From: Gautieria morchelliformis
Lineage: Eukaryota > Basidiomycota > Agaricomycetes > Gomphales > Gomphaceae
Assembly: GCA_015179125.1 (NCBI GenBank)
Contig: WHVA01000282.1
Location: 82,170 to 146,169 of the forward strand
Reading direction: 5' to 3'
Length of the DNA stretch: 64,000 nt
The translations under genes were made by a program, and so were the position numbers. Below are positions 45,900 to 56,454 of this stretch, in pieces. The notes beneath the pieces were generated by a model, which made no database searches, was not told the DNA's origin, and was given only the letters and a program-made list of their open reading frames with translations. Each line of letters begins with the position of its first letter. Positions within the stretch are counted from its first letter, which is position 1.

Positions 45900-47052
45900 T
45901 GACCCACAGTAGTTAGATAACAAAAATCCCTCGCAATCGAACAACAAAACAAAAAGAAAGAAAAACACCAAGAAAATCCCATTATTCCATTAGTTAGCTA
46001 CTCCAACATTCTCATATCATCCACCTCACTCTCCTCGCTATCCTTGCCTGTCTCCTCCTCGTTACTACTACTGCTTCGCTCCACTAAACCCCCATTCCCT
46101 CCATATTCCTCCAAGTCCCTCGCTGCCTGAACCCGCTATTAGGAACCCTAGCCCCCCTCCCTCGAAGAGTGGCCCTGCCCCGATGGATGTTGACCGCATG
46201 TGCAGAAAAGGCCACGGAACCATCACCTGCTTCCGATGCCGACAACCAGGCCACTATGCCCACGAGTGCCCCCAAGCCTTTGACATCCGGCTTATGACCA
46301 TAGAGGAGAAACTCAAGCTCCTTCCAGAGTTCCTCGCACTCGCGGACATAAGCGGGGTGCCCACTGCGGAAAGAACTTCTGAAAATGCGGAACATGGCGC
46401 ATCGGAAGTGGAAGATGCGTCAGATTTTGTGATGTGCAGCGGGTGAGATGTGTGCCCCTGCTGCCTGTACATAACCGGTTTGCCTGTCTTGAAGTAGAGA
46501 ATGAAAAGCCCCCACTCCCCTCACTTTGTACAGACCCACCGGATAAAGTCACACAAAAACCAAATCCGACACCCCGTCCATCCCACATCCGCCCTTGGGA
46601 GAGACGCCTCCCGAAGTGCTATGTTGTTGCGGCCATCCCTGGCCCCAAGTCACTAGTCATTAAGGTGGAGATCCAGATGACAGATACGGCTGAAGTCAAA
46701 TCTGGACCCACCCTTGTCGATTGCGGGGCCACTGGTCAGATTATAGACCAGGACTATGTGGAACGGAACTGACTGACCACGCGGAAGTTGCAACGTGCAA
46801 TCCCGGTGTTCAATGTGGATGGAAGCCCCAATGAGGCAGGGTCCATCATGGAGATAGTAGACACAATTCTCCGCTACGATGGACACACAGAACGCACTTC
46901 CTTTGCAGTCACCAGCCTGGGGAAGCAAGACATCATCCTCGGGTTTACCTGGCTTCAGGAGCACAACCCGGAGATCAATTGGCAGACTCGGAAGGTGCTG
47001 ATGAGTCAATGCCCAGCCAAGTGTCACATGTGCTGGTTGGAAGTGCGGAAGG
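45900..47052 (+). mobile_element. Second Gypsy-like fragment, gag knuckle and protease
   Basis: Frames at 46183-46446 and 46434-47093 carry a CCHC knuckle (CFRCRQPGHYAHEC) and an aspartic protease (PTLVDCGATGQIID, then DIILGFTWLQEHNPEINW). The two are out of phase and contain a stop after DYVERN. The frame resumes after the Copia element at 52311 with ERQEQRKTERLVQTC and ends near 52560. It is a relic nested in the 3' part of Gypsy-A copy 1. Confidence 0.75.
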
Positions 47053-47555
47053 TGTTGGGTGCATTTATGCTCCTGCACCAAAATCAAGCATAATATATCC
47101 AATTTGTTGTGAGGCCTTCCAATTTCTTCTCACATTGTTCTTGTATTATGCATCCATTTCTCTGGTTATTTTCGAAATTTTCCACTCATTCCTTATCTCT
47201 CTATTTCATCTTGTTATTCCTACTTTCACAAGCGGCTGCACCCAGCGGAGTCTGAAATGACTTCGACGCGCGAGCTCTTGGGCGCTAAAGGGCCGGGTAG
47301 TAGTACATGCGCAGTGGAACACATTTCCCCCTCTCTCAGTGACCACTAAATTCACTGAGAGAGGCAAGTAAATTAGTCTAGTAGTCTTTGCATTTATTGA
47401 CCTAGAAATCCTCTGTAGTGAATTGATTTCTAGGTAGTGTATAATATATTTACAGTGACCACTAAATTCACTGAGAGAGTGAATTGATTTCTAGTCTATT
47501 CTTTTGAATAACAAGTCCATACCTACTGCCTATAATTCCTGTCCTCTACAGGGTT

Positions 47556-50216
47556 ATGGGCCCCGGAGACACTTCTGAGAAGCTGTTGGGTGTTGAGAAG
47601 CTTGCTACTGATGGAAGTAATTGGCCATTGTGGCGAGCCACTCTCATCAGCTATTTCGAGTCCAAAAATCTGCTCAAGCATGTAGAAGGGAGAGTCACCC
47701 GACCTCCTGATCCTCCAGTCATGCCCCCAGGCCATATTCTAACAGAAGCTGAGGAAACTCAGATGGATAAGGCCGAGGAGAAGCTGGAGAGATACCTTGC
47801 TAGAGAAGGACAAGCCAAGACCCAAATCATCGTCTCAGTGTCAGAGTCATTAGCCCTGATGCTACAGAAGCAGAAGACAGCAAAAGAGACTTGGGATGCA
47901 CTGGTCAATGAAATGACCAAAAAGCCCAAGATGGTCCTCACCAGCCTGCAGAGACAACTCCGCAGTATGAGATGTCCTGAGGATGGAGACTTGAGAGATC
48001 ACTTGGACAAGGCCCAAGACCTATATGCTCGTCTTAATGAGATGGGAGCTAGAGTTTCTGAAGAAGAATTCATGGACATAATCCTTGCGTCACTTCCACC
48101 ATCCTATGAGGCAGTCATGAATGCCCTTACAACTTCGCTTGAAGAATGCGGGATGCCATTGGTCCCTGATAATATTATTAGGGTACTAAAGGCTCAGTAT
48201 GACAGGAAGAAGACACTCCCGCAAGAAGAGCAGGTGTTTATTGGTTCATCTACTAAAAAGGACCAGAAGGGGCAGAAGGCGCATGTATGCACCAACTGCA
48301 AAAAGCCTGGACATTCCATCGAAAATTGCTGGGCTAAAGGAGGTGGTAAAGAAGGTCAAGGACCACGTCAGAAGAAGAAAGCCAAAGGCAAGAAGAAGAA
48401 GAAGGGTAAAGCAAAAGCGAATGTTGCCGAAGAAGAGTCTACTTCTGAGGAAAGTGGTGATGGGCATCTTGCCTTCACCAATTTCGACGAGTGCTCTAAT
48501 TTCAATTTGAGCACATCCTCAGGAGTTATAGTCATACTCGACACCGGAACGACATCGCATATGACTCCTCACAAAAATTTATTGAGGAACTACTGTCAAT
48601 TCTCACAGCCGAGGACTATCCGAGCAGCCAACAAAGGTACCTTTGATGCCTTCGGCTCAGGACTGCTCGTATTATCCAATAAGGTTGGAGATAGAACAGT
48701 AGAAGTCACGTTGCAAGATACATACTATGCACCCAAAATTGCTGCTACCCTCGTCTCGATCGGTCGGTGCGATGATGCTGGCTACGACATTCGACTCGGT
48801 GGCCAGAAATGCACAATATCTAATGCTGCTGGAAAAGTATTGATGCAAGCACCGAAAGTCAATGGCTTATATCGACTAGACCTCCAGTCACCAAGTGCTC
48901 AAGCCCATATGTGTTTATCTGCCATGGAAATTCATCAAAAGATGGGGCACATCTCGCAGAAGTCCCTACAACATCTATTAAATCATGGCATGATATTGGG
49001 CATTGAACTGAGCTCCACAGGCGATAGAATTGTCTGTGATGCGTGTATTCAGGCCAAGATTGCGCGCAAACCTCTTCCTCGAGAACCCAGAGACCGAACA
49101 TCAAAATTCGGTGACAGAATTTATTCTGATGTCTGGGGACCTGCAAGACACCTCACGATCGATAAGAAGTCATATTATGTCTCCTTTATCGATGACTACT
49201 CAAGAGAATCGGTGATCTATCTCATGGCGAACAAATCAGAAGCATTCTCAAAGTACAAGCTCTACGAGGCTTTAATGCTTCGACAGAGAAATGTGCACAT
49301 CAAGGCACTTGTTTCTGATCGAGGGGGCGAGTATATGAGCTCTGAATTCGAACAGCATCTAGCCAAACAAGGCACGAAGCATCAGTTGACGGTACACGAC
49401 ACACCAGAGTCCAATGGTGTTGCGGAACGCCTGAATCGAACTCTCACTGAGAGAACTCGTGCCATGCTGCTAGAATCAGGCCTTCCTAAGATATTATGGG
49501 GCTATGCGATACAGCATGCCAATTATCTTAGGAACAGGACGCATACAAGAGCTCTACCAGATAAAACGCCCTACGAGATGATTCACCATGAAAAACCGAA
49601 TCTCAAAGACATTCACGCGTGGGGAACTGAAATTTATGTTAAAATCACTCAGGGAGATAAATTGGCAGCTCGTGCCAAGAGAGCTCGGTGGATAGGAATT
49701 TCTGCGCAGAGCCATGGTCATTATGTTTATTGGCCTGACTCGCACAAAGTTTCTGTCGAGCGGAACATTGTGTTTGATTCAGAGATGAAGAAGGGAAAAG
49801 TCCCAATCATTTCTATTGAGGAACCCAAGCTACCTACGTCTAGAGAGGAGAAGAAGGCCATTCCGGCATCAGTGCCTGTGTCCGGTCGCTTAGTCAGCGA
49901 AGAGGCAAAGATCGAAGAAATTGATGAAAGTGCACCAGAGGAATATCTTGAAAAGCTGCAACCTATTCAGGGAGTTGATGACAGACCTAGAGAAGCTGAA
50001 CCGATAAGGAGAAGCGAAAGGATCCGTCAACAACAAGTGCAGCCGGCCCCATCAGGTCCCGTAACAAGATCTCAAACCCAGAGACAAGCTGGCGCACATA
50101 TGACTACGCTAGTTACGAGGACGTTGAGGACCATAAAGAAGTTTTATTCGACCAAGAATTATCCTCCGAGATTGATGGCATCAGTAGCTATGAGTGTGCC
50201 ATCAGTGCGTTTCTAA
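47556..50216 (+). CDS. Copia gag-protease-integrase polyprotein
   Basis: 886 codons from the ATG just after the 5' LTR. Domains: gag (UBN2-like, WPLWRATLISYFESKN near 25-40); CCHC knuckle CTNCKKPGHSIENC at about 242; lysine-rich stretch; protease VILDTGTTSHMTPH at about 325; integrase zinc site HQKMGH...CDACIQAK at about 458-505; integrase core with SDVWGPARH, FIDDYSRESVIY and PESNGVAERLNRT; and the GKLGARKR-like ARAKRARWIG. Near 50097 the frame changes: the continuation YDYASYEDVEDHKEVLFD lies in the next frame, so the polyprotein is split from RT by a one-base shift, either a mutation, a sequence error or recoding. Confidence 0.9.
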   Translation: MGPGDTSEKLLGVEKLATDGSNWPLWRATLISYFESKNLLKHVEGRVTRPPDPPVMPPGHILTEAEETQMDKAEEKLERYLAREGQAKTQIIVSVSESLALMLQKQKTAKETWDALVNEMTKKPKMVLTSLQRQLRSMRCPEDGDLRDHLDKAQDLYARLNEMGARVSEEEFMDIILASLPPSYEAVMNALTTSLEECGMPLVPDNIIRVLKAQYDRKKTLPQEEQVFIGSSTKKDQKGQKAHVCTNCKKPGHSIENCWAKGGGKEGQGPRQKKKAKGKKKKKGKAKANVAEEESTSEESGDGHLAFTNFDECSNFNLSTSSGVIVILDTGTTSHMTPHKNLLRNYCQFSQPRTIRAANKGTFDAFGSGLLVLSNKVGDRTVEVTLQDTYYAPKIAATLVSIGRCDDAGYDIRLGGQKCTISNAAGKVLMQAPKVNGLYRLDLQSPSAQAHMCLSAMEIHQKMGHISQKSLQHLLNHGMILGIELSSTGDRIVCDACIQAKIARKPLPREPRDRTSKFGDRIYSDVWGPARHLTIDKKSYYVSFIDDYSRESVIYLMANKSEAFSKYKLYEALMLRQRNVHIKALVSDRGGEYMSSEFEQHLAKQGTKHQLTVHDTPESNGVAERLNRTLTERTRAMLLESGLPKILWGYAIQHANYLRNRTHTRALPDKTPYEMIHHEKPNLKDIHAWGTEIYVKITQGDKLAARAKRARWIGISAQSHGHYVYWPDSHKVSVERNIVFDSEMKKGKVPIISIEEPKLPTSREEKKAIPASVPVSGRLVSEEAKIEEIDESAPEEYLEKLQPIQGVDDRPREAEPIRRSERIRQQQVQPAPSGPVTRSQTQRQAGAHMTTLVTRTLRTIKKFYSTKNYPPRLMASVAMSVPSVRF

Positions 50217-51799
50217 CCGACGGTCAAAACAATAACAAGGCGCCGGATTTGAGTCAAATTGAACCTAGCAATGCAGACGAAGCTCTGAATAATCCTATAT
50301 GGAAGAAATCAATGGACAAAGAGTATGAGGCCCTAATCGACAAGGGAGTGTGGGAACGAGCCAAACCACCTCCTGGAGCCAATATTGTCGGTAATAAATG
50401 GGTCTACCTTTGGAAGCGTAATCCAGAAGGGAAACCAATAATGCCTAAATCGAGAATGGTCGCCCAAGGCTTCACACAGAAGTTTGGAGTCGACTATGAT
50501 GAGACATACTCACCTGTTGCTCGGTTATCCTCCCTACGGATCATATGCGCCATTGCTGCTAGGAATGACTGGCCTATTCATCAAATGGACGTGGACTATG
50601 CATACCTCAATGCTACGTTGCCCGAACCTATTTACATGAAGCAGCCGTATGGATATGAGTCAGGAGACAAAGGCGAAGTGCTACTTTTGAAGAAAGCACT
50701 CTACGGCCTCAAGCAATCTGGAAGAGAATGGTACAAACGTCTAAGTGGTGAATTCCACAAGTTAGGATTCACTACGTCAGCCACAGACGGGGCTGTATTT
50801 TATAGACGTGGCGAAAAGGGGCATGTGATCATTGCAACAGCTGTGGACGACCTTACCATCACAGCTGAGAATCAATCAGTCCTGGATGAAGTCAAACGAG
50901 ATCTTGCTCAGGTCTTCAGTATGAAAGATCTAGGCGAGATTCATTGGCTATTGAATCTCAAAATCGAGAGAGACTGGCTGAAGAAGACCATTGCAATTTC
51001 ACAACCTGCATACATCGAGAAGATCATCAAAAAATTTAATCTCGAAGATGCAAAGACTTATGCTACGCCTCTTGATCCAGCCGTAAAATTATCTAAAGAC
51101 CAATGTCCTTCTACAGAGAGAGGCAAGAAAGCCATGTCGAAATTTCCATACAGGCAAGCTATAGGATCACTGATGTGGGCGGCTGTAGCCACTCGACCTG
51201 ACATTGCATTTGCGGTGTCATTACTCTCGCAATTCCTTGAAAATCCAGGTGGCACACACTGGAATGCAGTCAAACGTGTCTTCAAATATTTGAAAGGCAC
51301 GAAGCATTACAGGCTCACACTTGGAAGAAATCAAGACGGCTTGATGGGGTATTCAGATGCGGATTGGGGTTCACAGAGTCATAGGCGTTCGTATTCGGCA
51401 TACTTATTTCAGATTGATGGAGGCACTGTTTCATGGAGTTGCCAGAAACAGTCGATAGTAGCCCTCTCATCAACTGAAGCCGAATTCGTCGCCCTGACCC
51501 ATGCGGGCAAAGAGGCTCTTTGGATGCGCCATTTTATTTCTGAAATATTCCAACCACTGAACAGACCCATCCAAGTTTATTCAGACAATCAATCAGCCAT
51601 TGCCATCACGTATGGCACCCAACAACACACGAGAACCAAGCATTTCGACATCCGATTATATTTCCTTCGAGATATAATCAAAAATCAACAAGCCAAGCTC
51701 GTTTATTTGCCAACCGAACAAATGTTGGCAGATATCCTCACTAAAGGACTTCCCAGTCCTAGAGTGAAGATTCTCAACGAGCAAATCGGAATATATTAA
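50099..51799 (+). CDS. Copia reverse transcriptase and RNase H
   Basis: The frame opens at about 50099, overlapping the upstream one. RT landmarks are NKWVYLWKRNPEGKPIMPKSR, YSPVARLSSLR, PIHQMDVDYAYLNATL, KALYGLKQSGREW and the catalytic AVDDLTI at about 50840. RNase H shows YSDADWGS, ALSSTEAEFVAL and the terminal RTKHFDIRLYFLRD. The last codon is 15 bases before the 3' LTR. It has no stop or obvious missing catalytic residue. Confidence 0.9.
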   Translation, partial: YDYASYEDVEDHKEVLFDQELSSEIDGISSYECAISAFLTDGQNNNKAPDLSQIEPSNADEALNNPIWKKSMDKEYEALIDKGVWERAKPPPGANIVGNKWVYLWKRNPEGKPIMPKSRMVAQGFTQKFGVDYDETYSPVARLSSLRIICAIAARNDWPIHQMDVDYAYLNATLPEPIYMKQPYGYESGDKGEVLLLKKALYGLKQSGREWYKRLSGEFHKLGFTTSATDGAVFYRRGEKGHVIIATAVDDLTITAENQSVLDEVKRDLAQVFSMKDLGEIHWLLNLKIERDWLKKTIAISQPAYIEKIIKKFNLEDAKTYATPLDPAVKLSKDQCPSTERGKKAMSKFPYRQAIGSLMWAAVATRPDIAFAVSLLSQFLENPGGTHWNAVKRVFKYLKGTKHYRLTLGRNQDGLMGYSDADWGSQSHRRSYSAYLFQIDGGTVSWSCQKQSIVALSSTEAEFVALTHAGKEALWMRHFISEIFQPLNRPIQVYSDNQSAIAITYGTQQHTRTKHFDIRLYFLRDIIKNQQAKLVYLPTEQMLADILTKGLPSPRVKILNEQIGIY

Positions 51800-52564
51800 G
51801 CTTGAGGGGGCGTGTTGGGTGCATTTATGCTCCTGCACCAAAATCAAGCATAATATATCCAATTTGTTGTGAGGCCTTCCAATTTCTTCTCACATTGTTC
51901 TTGTATTATGCATCCATTTCTCTGGTTATTTTCGAAATTTTCCACTCATTCCTTATCTCTCTATTTCATCTTGTTATTCCTACTTTCACAAGCGGCTGCA
52001 CCCAGCGGAGTCTGAAATGACTTCGACGCGCGAGCTCTTGGGCGCTAAAGGGCCGGGTAGTAGTACATGCGCAGTGGAACACATTTCCCCCTCTCTCAGT
52101 GACCACTAAATTCACTGAGAGAGGCAAGTAAATTAGTCTAGTAGTCTTTGCATTTATTGACCTAGAAATCCTCTGTAGTGAATTGATTTCTAGGTAGTGT
52201 ATAATATATTTACAGTGACCACTAAATTCACTGAGAGAGTGAATTGATTTCTAGTCTATTCTTTTGAATAACAAGTCCATACCTACTGCCTATAATTCCT
52301 GTCCTCTACAGAAGGAGCGCCAGGAGCAGCGGAAGACTGAACGGCTCGTACAGACATGTCGTTCTGGCTCCCATCCACTGCTTGCAGAAGAAGACTCGGA
52401 AGCGGAATTTGAACTGGCTCCCACTTCCAATTCTGATTCTGATTCCAACTCCGACATCATCCAACTTGGCCCAGAAGACACTCTGGTGGAGGGGGAGCGC
52501 TTGCTGTACGTAAACCTTCCACCGGAAGTGGAACACATTCAAGTAGTTCCTCCTCCGCCTTATC

Positions 52565-53535
52565 CTCATGAACTCCACGTCTGCCCGATTCATCCTATCA
52601 TTTGCTGCCCTAAACTCCCCCAACAACTCGCATACCTTCTCACCAACCTCGCCAACCTTCTTCCCCACATCCCTCACCGCCACTATCAGCTCCCTCATCT
52701 CCACACTTCGCTCCGACCTTTTCATCTTCTTGTCCTTCTTCGGCTTCTGACCCTCTTCCACCTCGGCTTCCTTCCCCTCACTCTGCCTCGCTTCCCCAAC
52801 CTCTCTCCCCTCACTCTGCCTCGCTTCCCCAACCTCCCTTCCTTTTTCCTCGCTCAGCCTCGCTTCCATCCGCTCCACCCTTGCCTCCAGATTCTGCTTG
52901 ACCCAATCACTTGAGTCACTGTCCTCAACCTCATCCCGAACCTTGGCCTCCTTCCTTGGCCTCAGCCCATCCTTGCTGTCCGTGCTCTGTCCAGGTTTCC
53001 TCCCCTCGCTCGCCTGACCTTTCCCCTTGTTCACTTTGCCGCGGTGGCCATGGGCTATACTGCAGCCCAGCGACTGTGTCCTGCACCAGACGCAGGCCCC
53101 GAGGTTGGCGAGCCCGAAGTGGAGGCTCATGGTGCGCAAACATGTGTAATCGTGCTCCTCGCCTCGGCCTTGGTCGCGATCTGCCACTCGCGAGGTCCTC
53201 CGTCAGCAAGCTTGTACCCGTATAGGGACAAGTTGGTTGGGTGGTATGCGAACAGCATACGTTTGTACTGTTCAAGTCAGCGATGATTCTTACAAGACCA
53301 CACACTCAGCACTCACCTTTTTGCCTTTCGGCCCCTCCTGCCATGGCTCCCACATGTCTATGGCACCATCATCATCGATGGGCCTCGAAACGACATCAGG
53401 TTGAACCTCGGCCAAATCCTCGCCCGAGGGGTCGTCCTCTGGTGAAAGTAACGTTTGGTCGAAGGCATTGCTGGCGCTGTTCACGTCAACTGCAGAATTG
53501 AAAAGAGCCTGCGGGTGCACCATATTCGCTGGCAC
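52565..53535 (-). pseudogene. Antisense spliced ORF between chromodomain and 3' LTR of Gypsy-A
   Basis: Minus strand, starting MPANMVHPQALFNSA at 53535. A first exon (53317-53535) ends in GPKGKK; a 49-base GT-AG intron (53268-53316) leads to YKRMLFAYHPTNLSLYGYKL. Then a one- or two-base frameshift near 53160 passes to a frame with HDYTCLRTMSLHFGLANLGACVWC (a Cys-rich signature) and a long charged coiled coil (VKQNLEARVERMEARL, VRDVGKKVGEVGEKVCELL). It is cut off near 52565 by the nested fragment. Family unknown; it resembles accessory antisense genes of LTR elements. Confidence 0.55.
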
Positions 53536-53695
53536 TTGGTTTTGCTGCCTCCTACCCAGCCTTTTATCTAGCCTCAGCTATGAACTAAGCTTCGCCTTTC
53601 CGGCTACTTAACATCGGGCCAGGATCTAGATTCAAGGATAGGCAAATCTTGTTCATATTATGGCCTCGAGGGTCTCGGCCATAAGGGGGGGATAC

Positions 53696-54222
53696 TGTAA
53701 GGACCCAGCCTTGGGCCGGTTACTTACCAGTACAACCCTTTTTCTGAGCCCAAGCCTTGTGATACTCGTGCCCGAGTACTTGTGATTCTAAGCCTGAGCC
53801 CGAGCTTGAGCTCATATCCGACCTTGATCCCATGCCCGAATCCCCTTAGTTACTGATCCTGTTCCATCACGCATCACTTGTATATTGACCTCACCCTGAT
53901 TCCCCCGAATATGCTCGCCCATGACCCTTACCCTCACCCATATATAAACCCCCTGTATGCATTCCTATTCTTCAGTCTGAAAATCAACTATCGTACCCTT
54001 TGATCCTTAGTTAGTTTCTAAGCCTTCGCCTCTTGAGCCAAGCCTCACCTCTTATTCATTTACCTCCGAAGTTGGGACTCGTGTGTAGGGTCGTTGCAGA
54101 ACATAAGCTGAAGCCAAGTCCCTCTCCGACCTCCCTATCAGACCCTCGCTCCATAACCTCGGACCTTACTTCGGATTTCACCCCCGAGCTTGGTCAACTT
54201 TACGAAGGATTGTATTGTAACA
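53696..54222 (+). repeat. 3' LTR of Gypsy-A copy 1
   Basis: 527 bases, TGTAAGGACCC...GTAACA, preceded by the polypurine tract and followed by the duplication CTACC. Confidence 0.9.
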
Positions 54223-54631
54223 CTACCTTACCCTGCACCCCCCTTGTAATCCCCTGTTCCCAATTAGTTAATTACCCTGTATGTCTATCCGACTTCCGCT
54301 CCCTCCGGAATTTGCTTAGTACTACTTCATTACATGTTGTCTCAGCTCTTTGTATAAAAGCCCCTCATGTATGCTTGTTATTCTGCAATCAGATAATCAC
54401 CTTCAATACGTGATTTCCTTTGCTCTATCTCCTGTTATTAGCACAGCGAGTTTTGCAAGACCTCTGTCTCTCCACCTTCCGACTCAAGTTCGGACTTCTC
54501 TTAGTTCGATACTTTCTGACTTCCGACTCATGATCTGAAATACTTAGGATGATAGTTCATTGGGGGTGCAACATATAAGTTGAAGCCGTTGTCCTTCTAG
54601 TTCCGATTTGCGGAAATCTCGATACGTAACA
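54223..54631 (+). mobile_element. LTR family B, right part
   Basis: Continuation of the LTR interrupted at 38958. Includes a TATA-like TTTGTATAAAAG near 54352 and ends GATACGTAACA; the end block AGGATGATAGTTCAT also occurs at 59187 and, reversed, near 37113. Confidence 0.7.
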
Positions 54632-55232
54632 TTAGAGCTGTCAGCGCGTCTGCTTTTTCCATGACCCTTTGTGACTGTGAGTGTGCTCTCAGTGGCCTTA
54701 AGCTGCTGCTCCTCAATATTGAGCCGTTCGAATTCGTCAAGTAGGCTCTGGACAATGGTGTCAGGTGTAAGTGTGACTTGCACATGTGTCGCTGATAATG
54801 AGATAGGGTTGATGAGTGGTCAGTATACTTTTGGCAGTGATCCTAGGATCACAGTGACAAGGTCATCATTGGTAAGATCTGCATCCATCCCAGCTAACTG
54901 CTCCTACATCTTCATGAGAGCTTCAAGGTGGGTGTGAACATTGGACTCATCCTTGCATTTCATTTCATCCTGCAATGTATATCAACTTTGACCATGAGAG
55001 CCCTACTCTCATGCTTCACGCATATCCCATCCCAGACCTTCTTCGCTGAATCTGACCTCCAAACCTCTATTAAGAGTGACTCCGGTATTGTTGTGAAAAT
55101 CTGTGCAGTGATCAATGGCTCGCGTTGATGATAGTCATCCCAACGCTTCTCTGCCTTCTCAAGTGCCTCTTCTTCATCCTCATCAAGGACATGATCCTTA
55201 GGGTACGTAGGGATCAGGGTTGGTCCTTTCAT
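54632..55232 (-). pseudogene. Copia-type gag relic
   Basis: On the minus strand the frame from MKGPTLIPTYPKDHVLDEDEE runs through WDDYHQREPLITAQIFTTIPESL, SAKKVWDGICVKHES and, after a stop near 54907, SLLDEFERLNIEEQQLKAT. This is the UBN2-type gag of a second Copia family. It is cut at 54632 by the family B LTR and contains stops. Confidence 0.75.
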
Positions 55233-55239
55233 GCATTGA

Positions 55240-55912
55240 GCCCATGGGCCAGGAGTCAGCGGGAGTTATGCAAGTCCCAAGGTGTGTTGTCTCAATATGC
55301 TCTTTGCTAGCTCACCTACCCATTGTTTTGTGTTCGTATCAGCAGTCGTTTCTATTCTATGTGTGTCTTGTTGTAAGTTTGTGTGATCTTAGGGCCTTGT
55401 GGTTGCAATGTCAATGGAATTGAATGAAGCAGCTGGCTTGTCCTTGTCATTGTCATGTAGTCAGCGGTCACCTGGGGCCAAGCTCTAAGTGCAGCTCATA
55501 ACTGAGCTGAAAATAACTTGTGCAGCTAAAGACAGATTAACTCAGTGGACAGTAGTTTCACTCTAGAGGATAAGTATCTAAAGAGAGATTATCTATGAGT
55601 GGTAAGTAATCTGTCTGTCTAACAGAAGGTAATGCTCACCTCAGTGAACGGTAGTTTCACTGAGGTGCGACAGTATTCTGGTGAGGCTTCCCTGACTCTC
55701 TCCGAAGGAGAGGGAGGGACCTGTAAAGATGACTATCTTAAGCCTTAAGTCACAAGAGCATGACAGAACTTGACCAATGTGTGGTATTCTGATGCTACGT
55801 AGTGACAGTGTAAGGGTAAGATGCGATCAAGCTGGGGAACCGACGGCGGTTCCCACGCACTACTATACAGTGGGGTCTTGTGGACACCCCCCCCCTGAAT
55901 CCACTTCTTTAC
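55240..55912 (-). repeat. LTR-like sequence of the second Copia family, with insertion
   Basis: Lies immediately upstream, in minus sense, of the gag relic. In minus sense it would begin TGTAAAGAAGTGG at 55912. It matches 36485-36760 apart from an insertion of about 330 bases (about 55425-55755), which contains the hairpin at 55637-55667. Confidence 0.55.
55637..55667. repeat. Hairpin CACCTCAGTGAA...TTCACTGAGGTG
   Basis: The stem is perfect over 10 pairs except for a one-base edge effect around the ACGGTAG loop. It shares its core with the hairpins near 13.9 kb and the Copia LTRs. Confidence 0.7.
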
Positions 55913-56450
55913 ACCCTCCCCTTCTAGAAGGAACCCACCGGGTGAGCCAAAAGAAGCGCCCCTTTGACCTTGAGAAAGGGATGGGTGTGTGGACCAGGTC
56001 ATTCTGATGTACCTCAGAATAACCGCAGATCTGATGCCTCAGATCTGACATGAATGTCATGATGTCATGACATGGCATCATGGCAGATGTGTTGGCATAG
56101 TACCAACACATCTGTTCTGGTGTTCAGCATTCTGAACACCAGTGGTTGTGCCGGCTTCGCCGGCACTCCCCGGTTGTAGTGGGTGGTTGGTTGGTTTGGG
56201 GGCATGGTTCTTCCCCCTCTGAACCGAAACCCACGGTTGAGAACAACTTGAATGCTCTCAAACCCACAGACAGGTGATGTCTGTGGGGAACTGAACAGCC
56301 AATGATCTAGGCATCATTGGTACCTAACTGCAAAGGATAGCAGTTATGCAGCCATAGGACCCGGCAGGGCCCTATGCAAGGAATAACCAAGCGGTCAATA
56401 ATTGACCGCTTTGTGACACGATGTCACCCGTAGGACTCGGAGGAGCCCTA
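55913..56450. other. Repeat-derived spacer
   Basis: No gene. Contains short inverted repeats such as GATGTCATGACATGGCATCATG and GTGTTGGCATAGTACCAACAC, and CGGTCAATAATTGACCG near 56393. They look like successive small foldbacks rather than regulatory sites. Confidence 0.4.
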
Positions 56451-56454
56451 CACA

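Larger units (their letters stand above)
47053..52310 (+). mobile_element. Complete Copia element with identical LTRs
   Basis: 5.26 kb. LTRs 47053-47550 and 51813-52310 (498 bases each, TGTTGG...CTCTACA) show no difference by eye. The duplication is GAAGG (47048-47052 and 52311-52315). A purine tract TTGAGGGGGCG precedes the 3' LTR. Removing the element restores the reading frame of the host fragment (EVRK joined to ERQEQ). It is the youngest insertion in the stack. Confidence 0.96.
38959..54222 (+). mobile_element. Gypsy-A chromovirus, copy 1, heavily nested
   Basis: The element is bounded by LTRs 38959-39475 and 53696-54222 (TGTAAGGACC...GTAACA) and by a perfect 5-base duplication CTACC (38954-38958, 54223-54227). 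A polypurine tract ATAAGGGGGGGATA precedes the 3' LTR. In order it held gag with a CCHC knuckle, protease, reverse transcriptase, integrase and a chromodomain (VRWTGYEGTREETSWI, about 45745-45790). RNase H and part of integrase are missing. Insertions at 41013, about 42672, 44992 and about 45900 expand it to 15.3 kb. It is inactive: gag has TAG/TGA codons where copy 2 has CAG/CGA. Confidence 0.92.

Noticed and set aside
52264-52914. 216-codon plus-strand frame
   Set aside because: Its first part (to about 52560) is the tail of the Gypsy-like relic; the rest is the antisense shadow of the minus-strand ORF.
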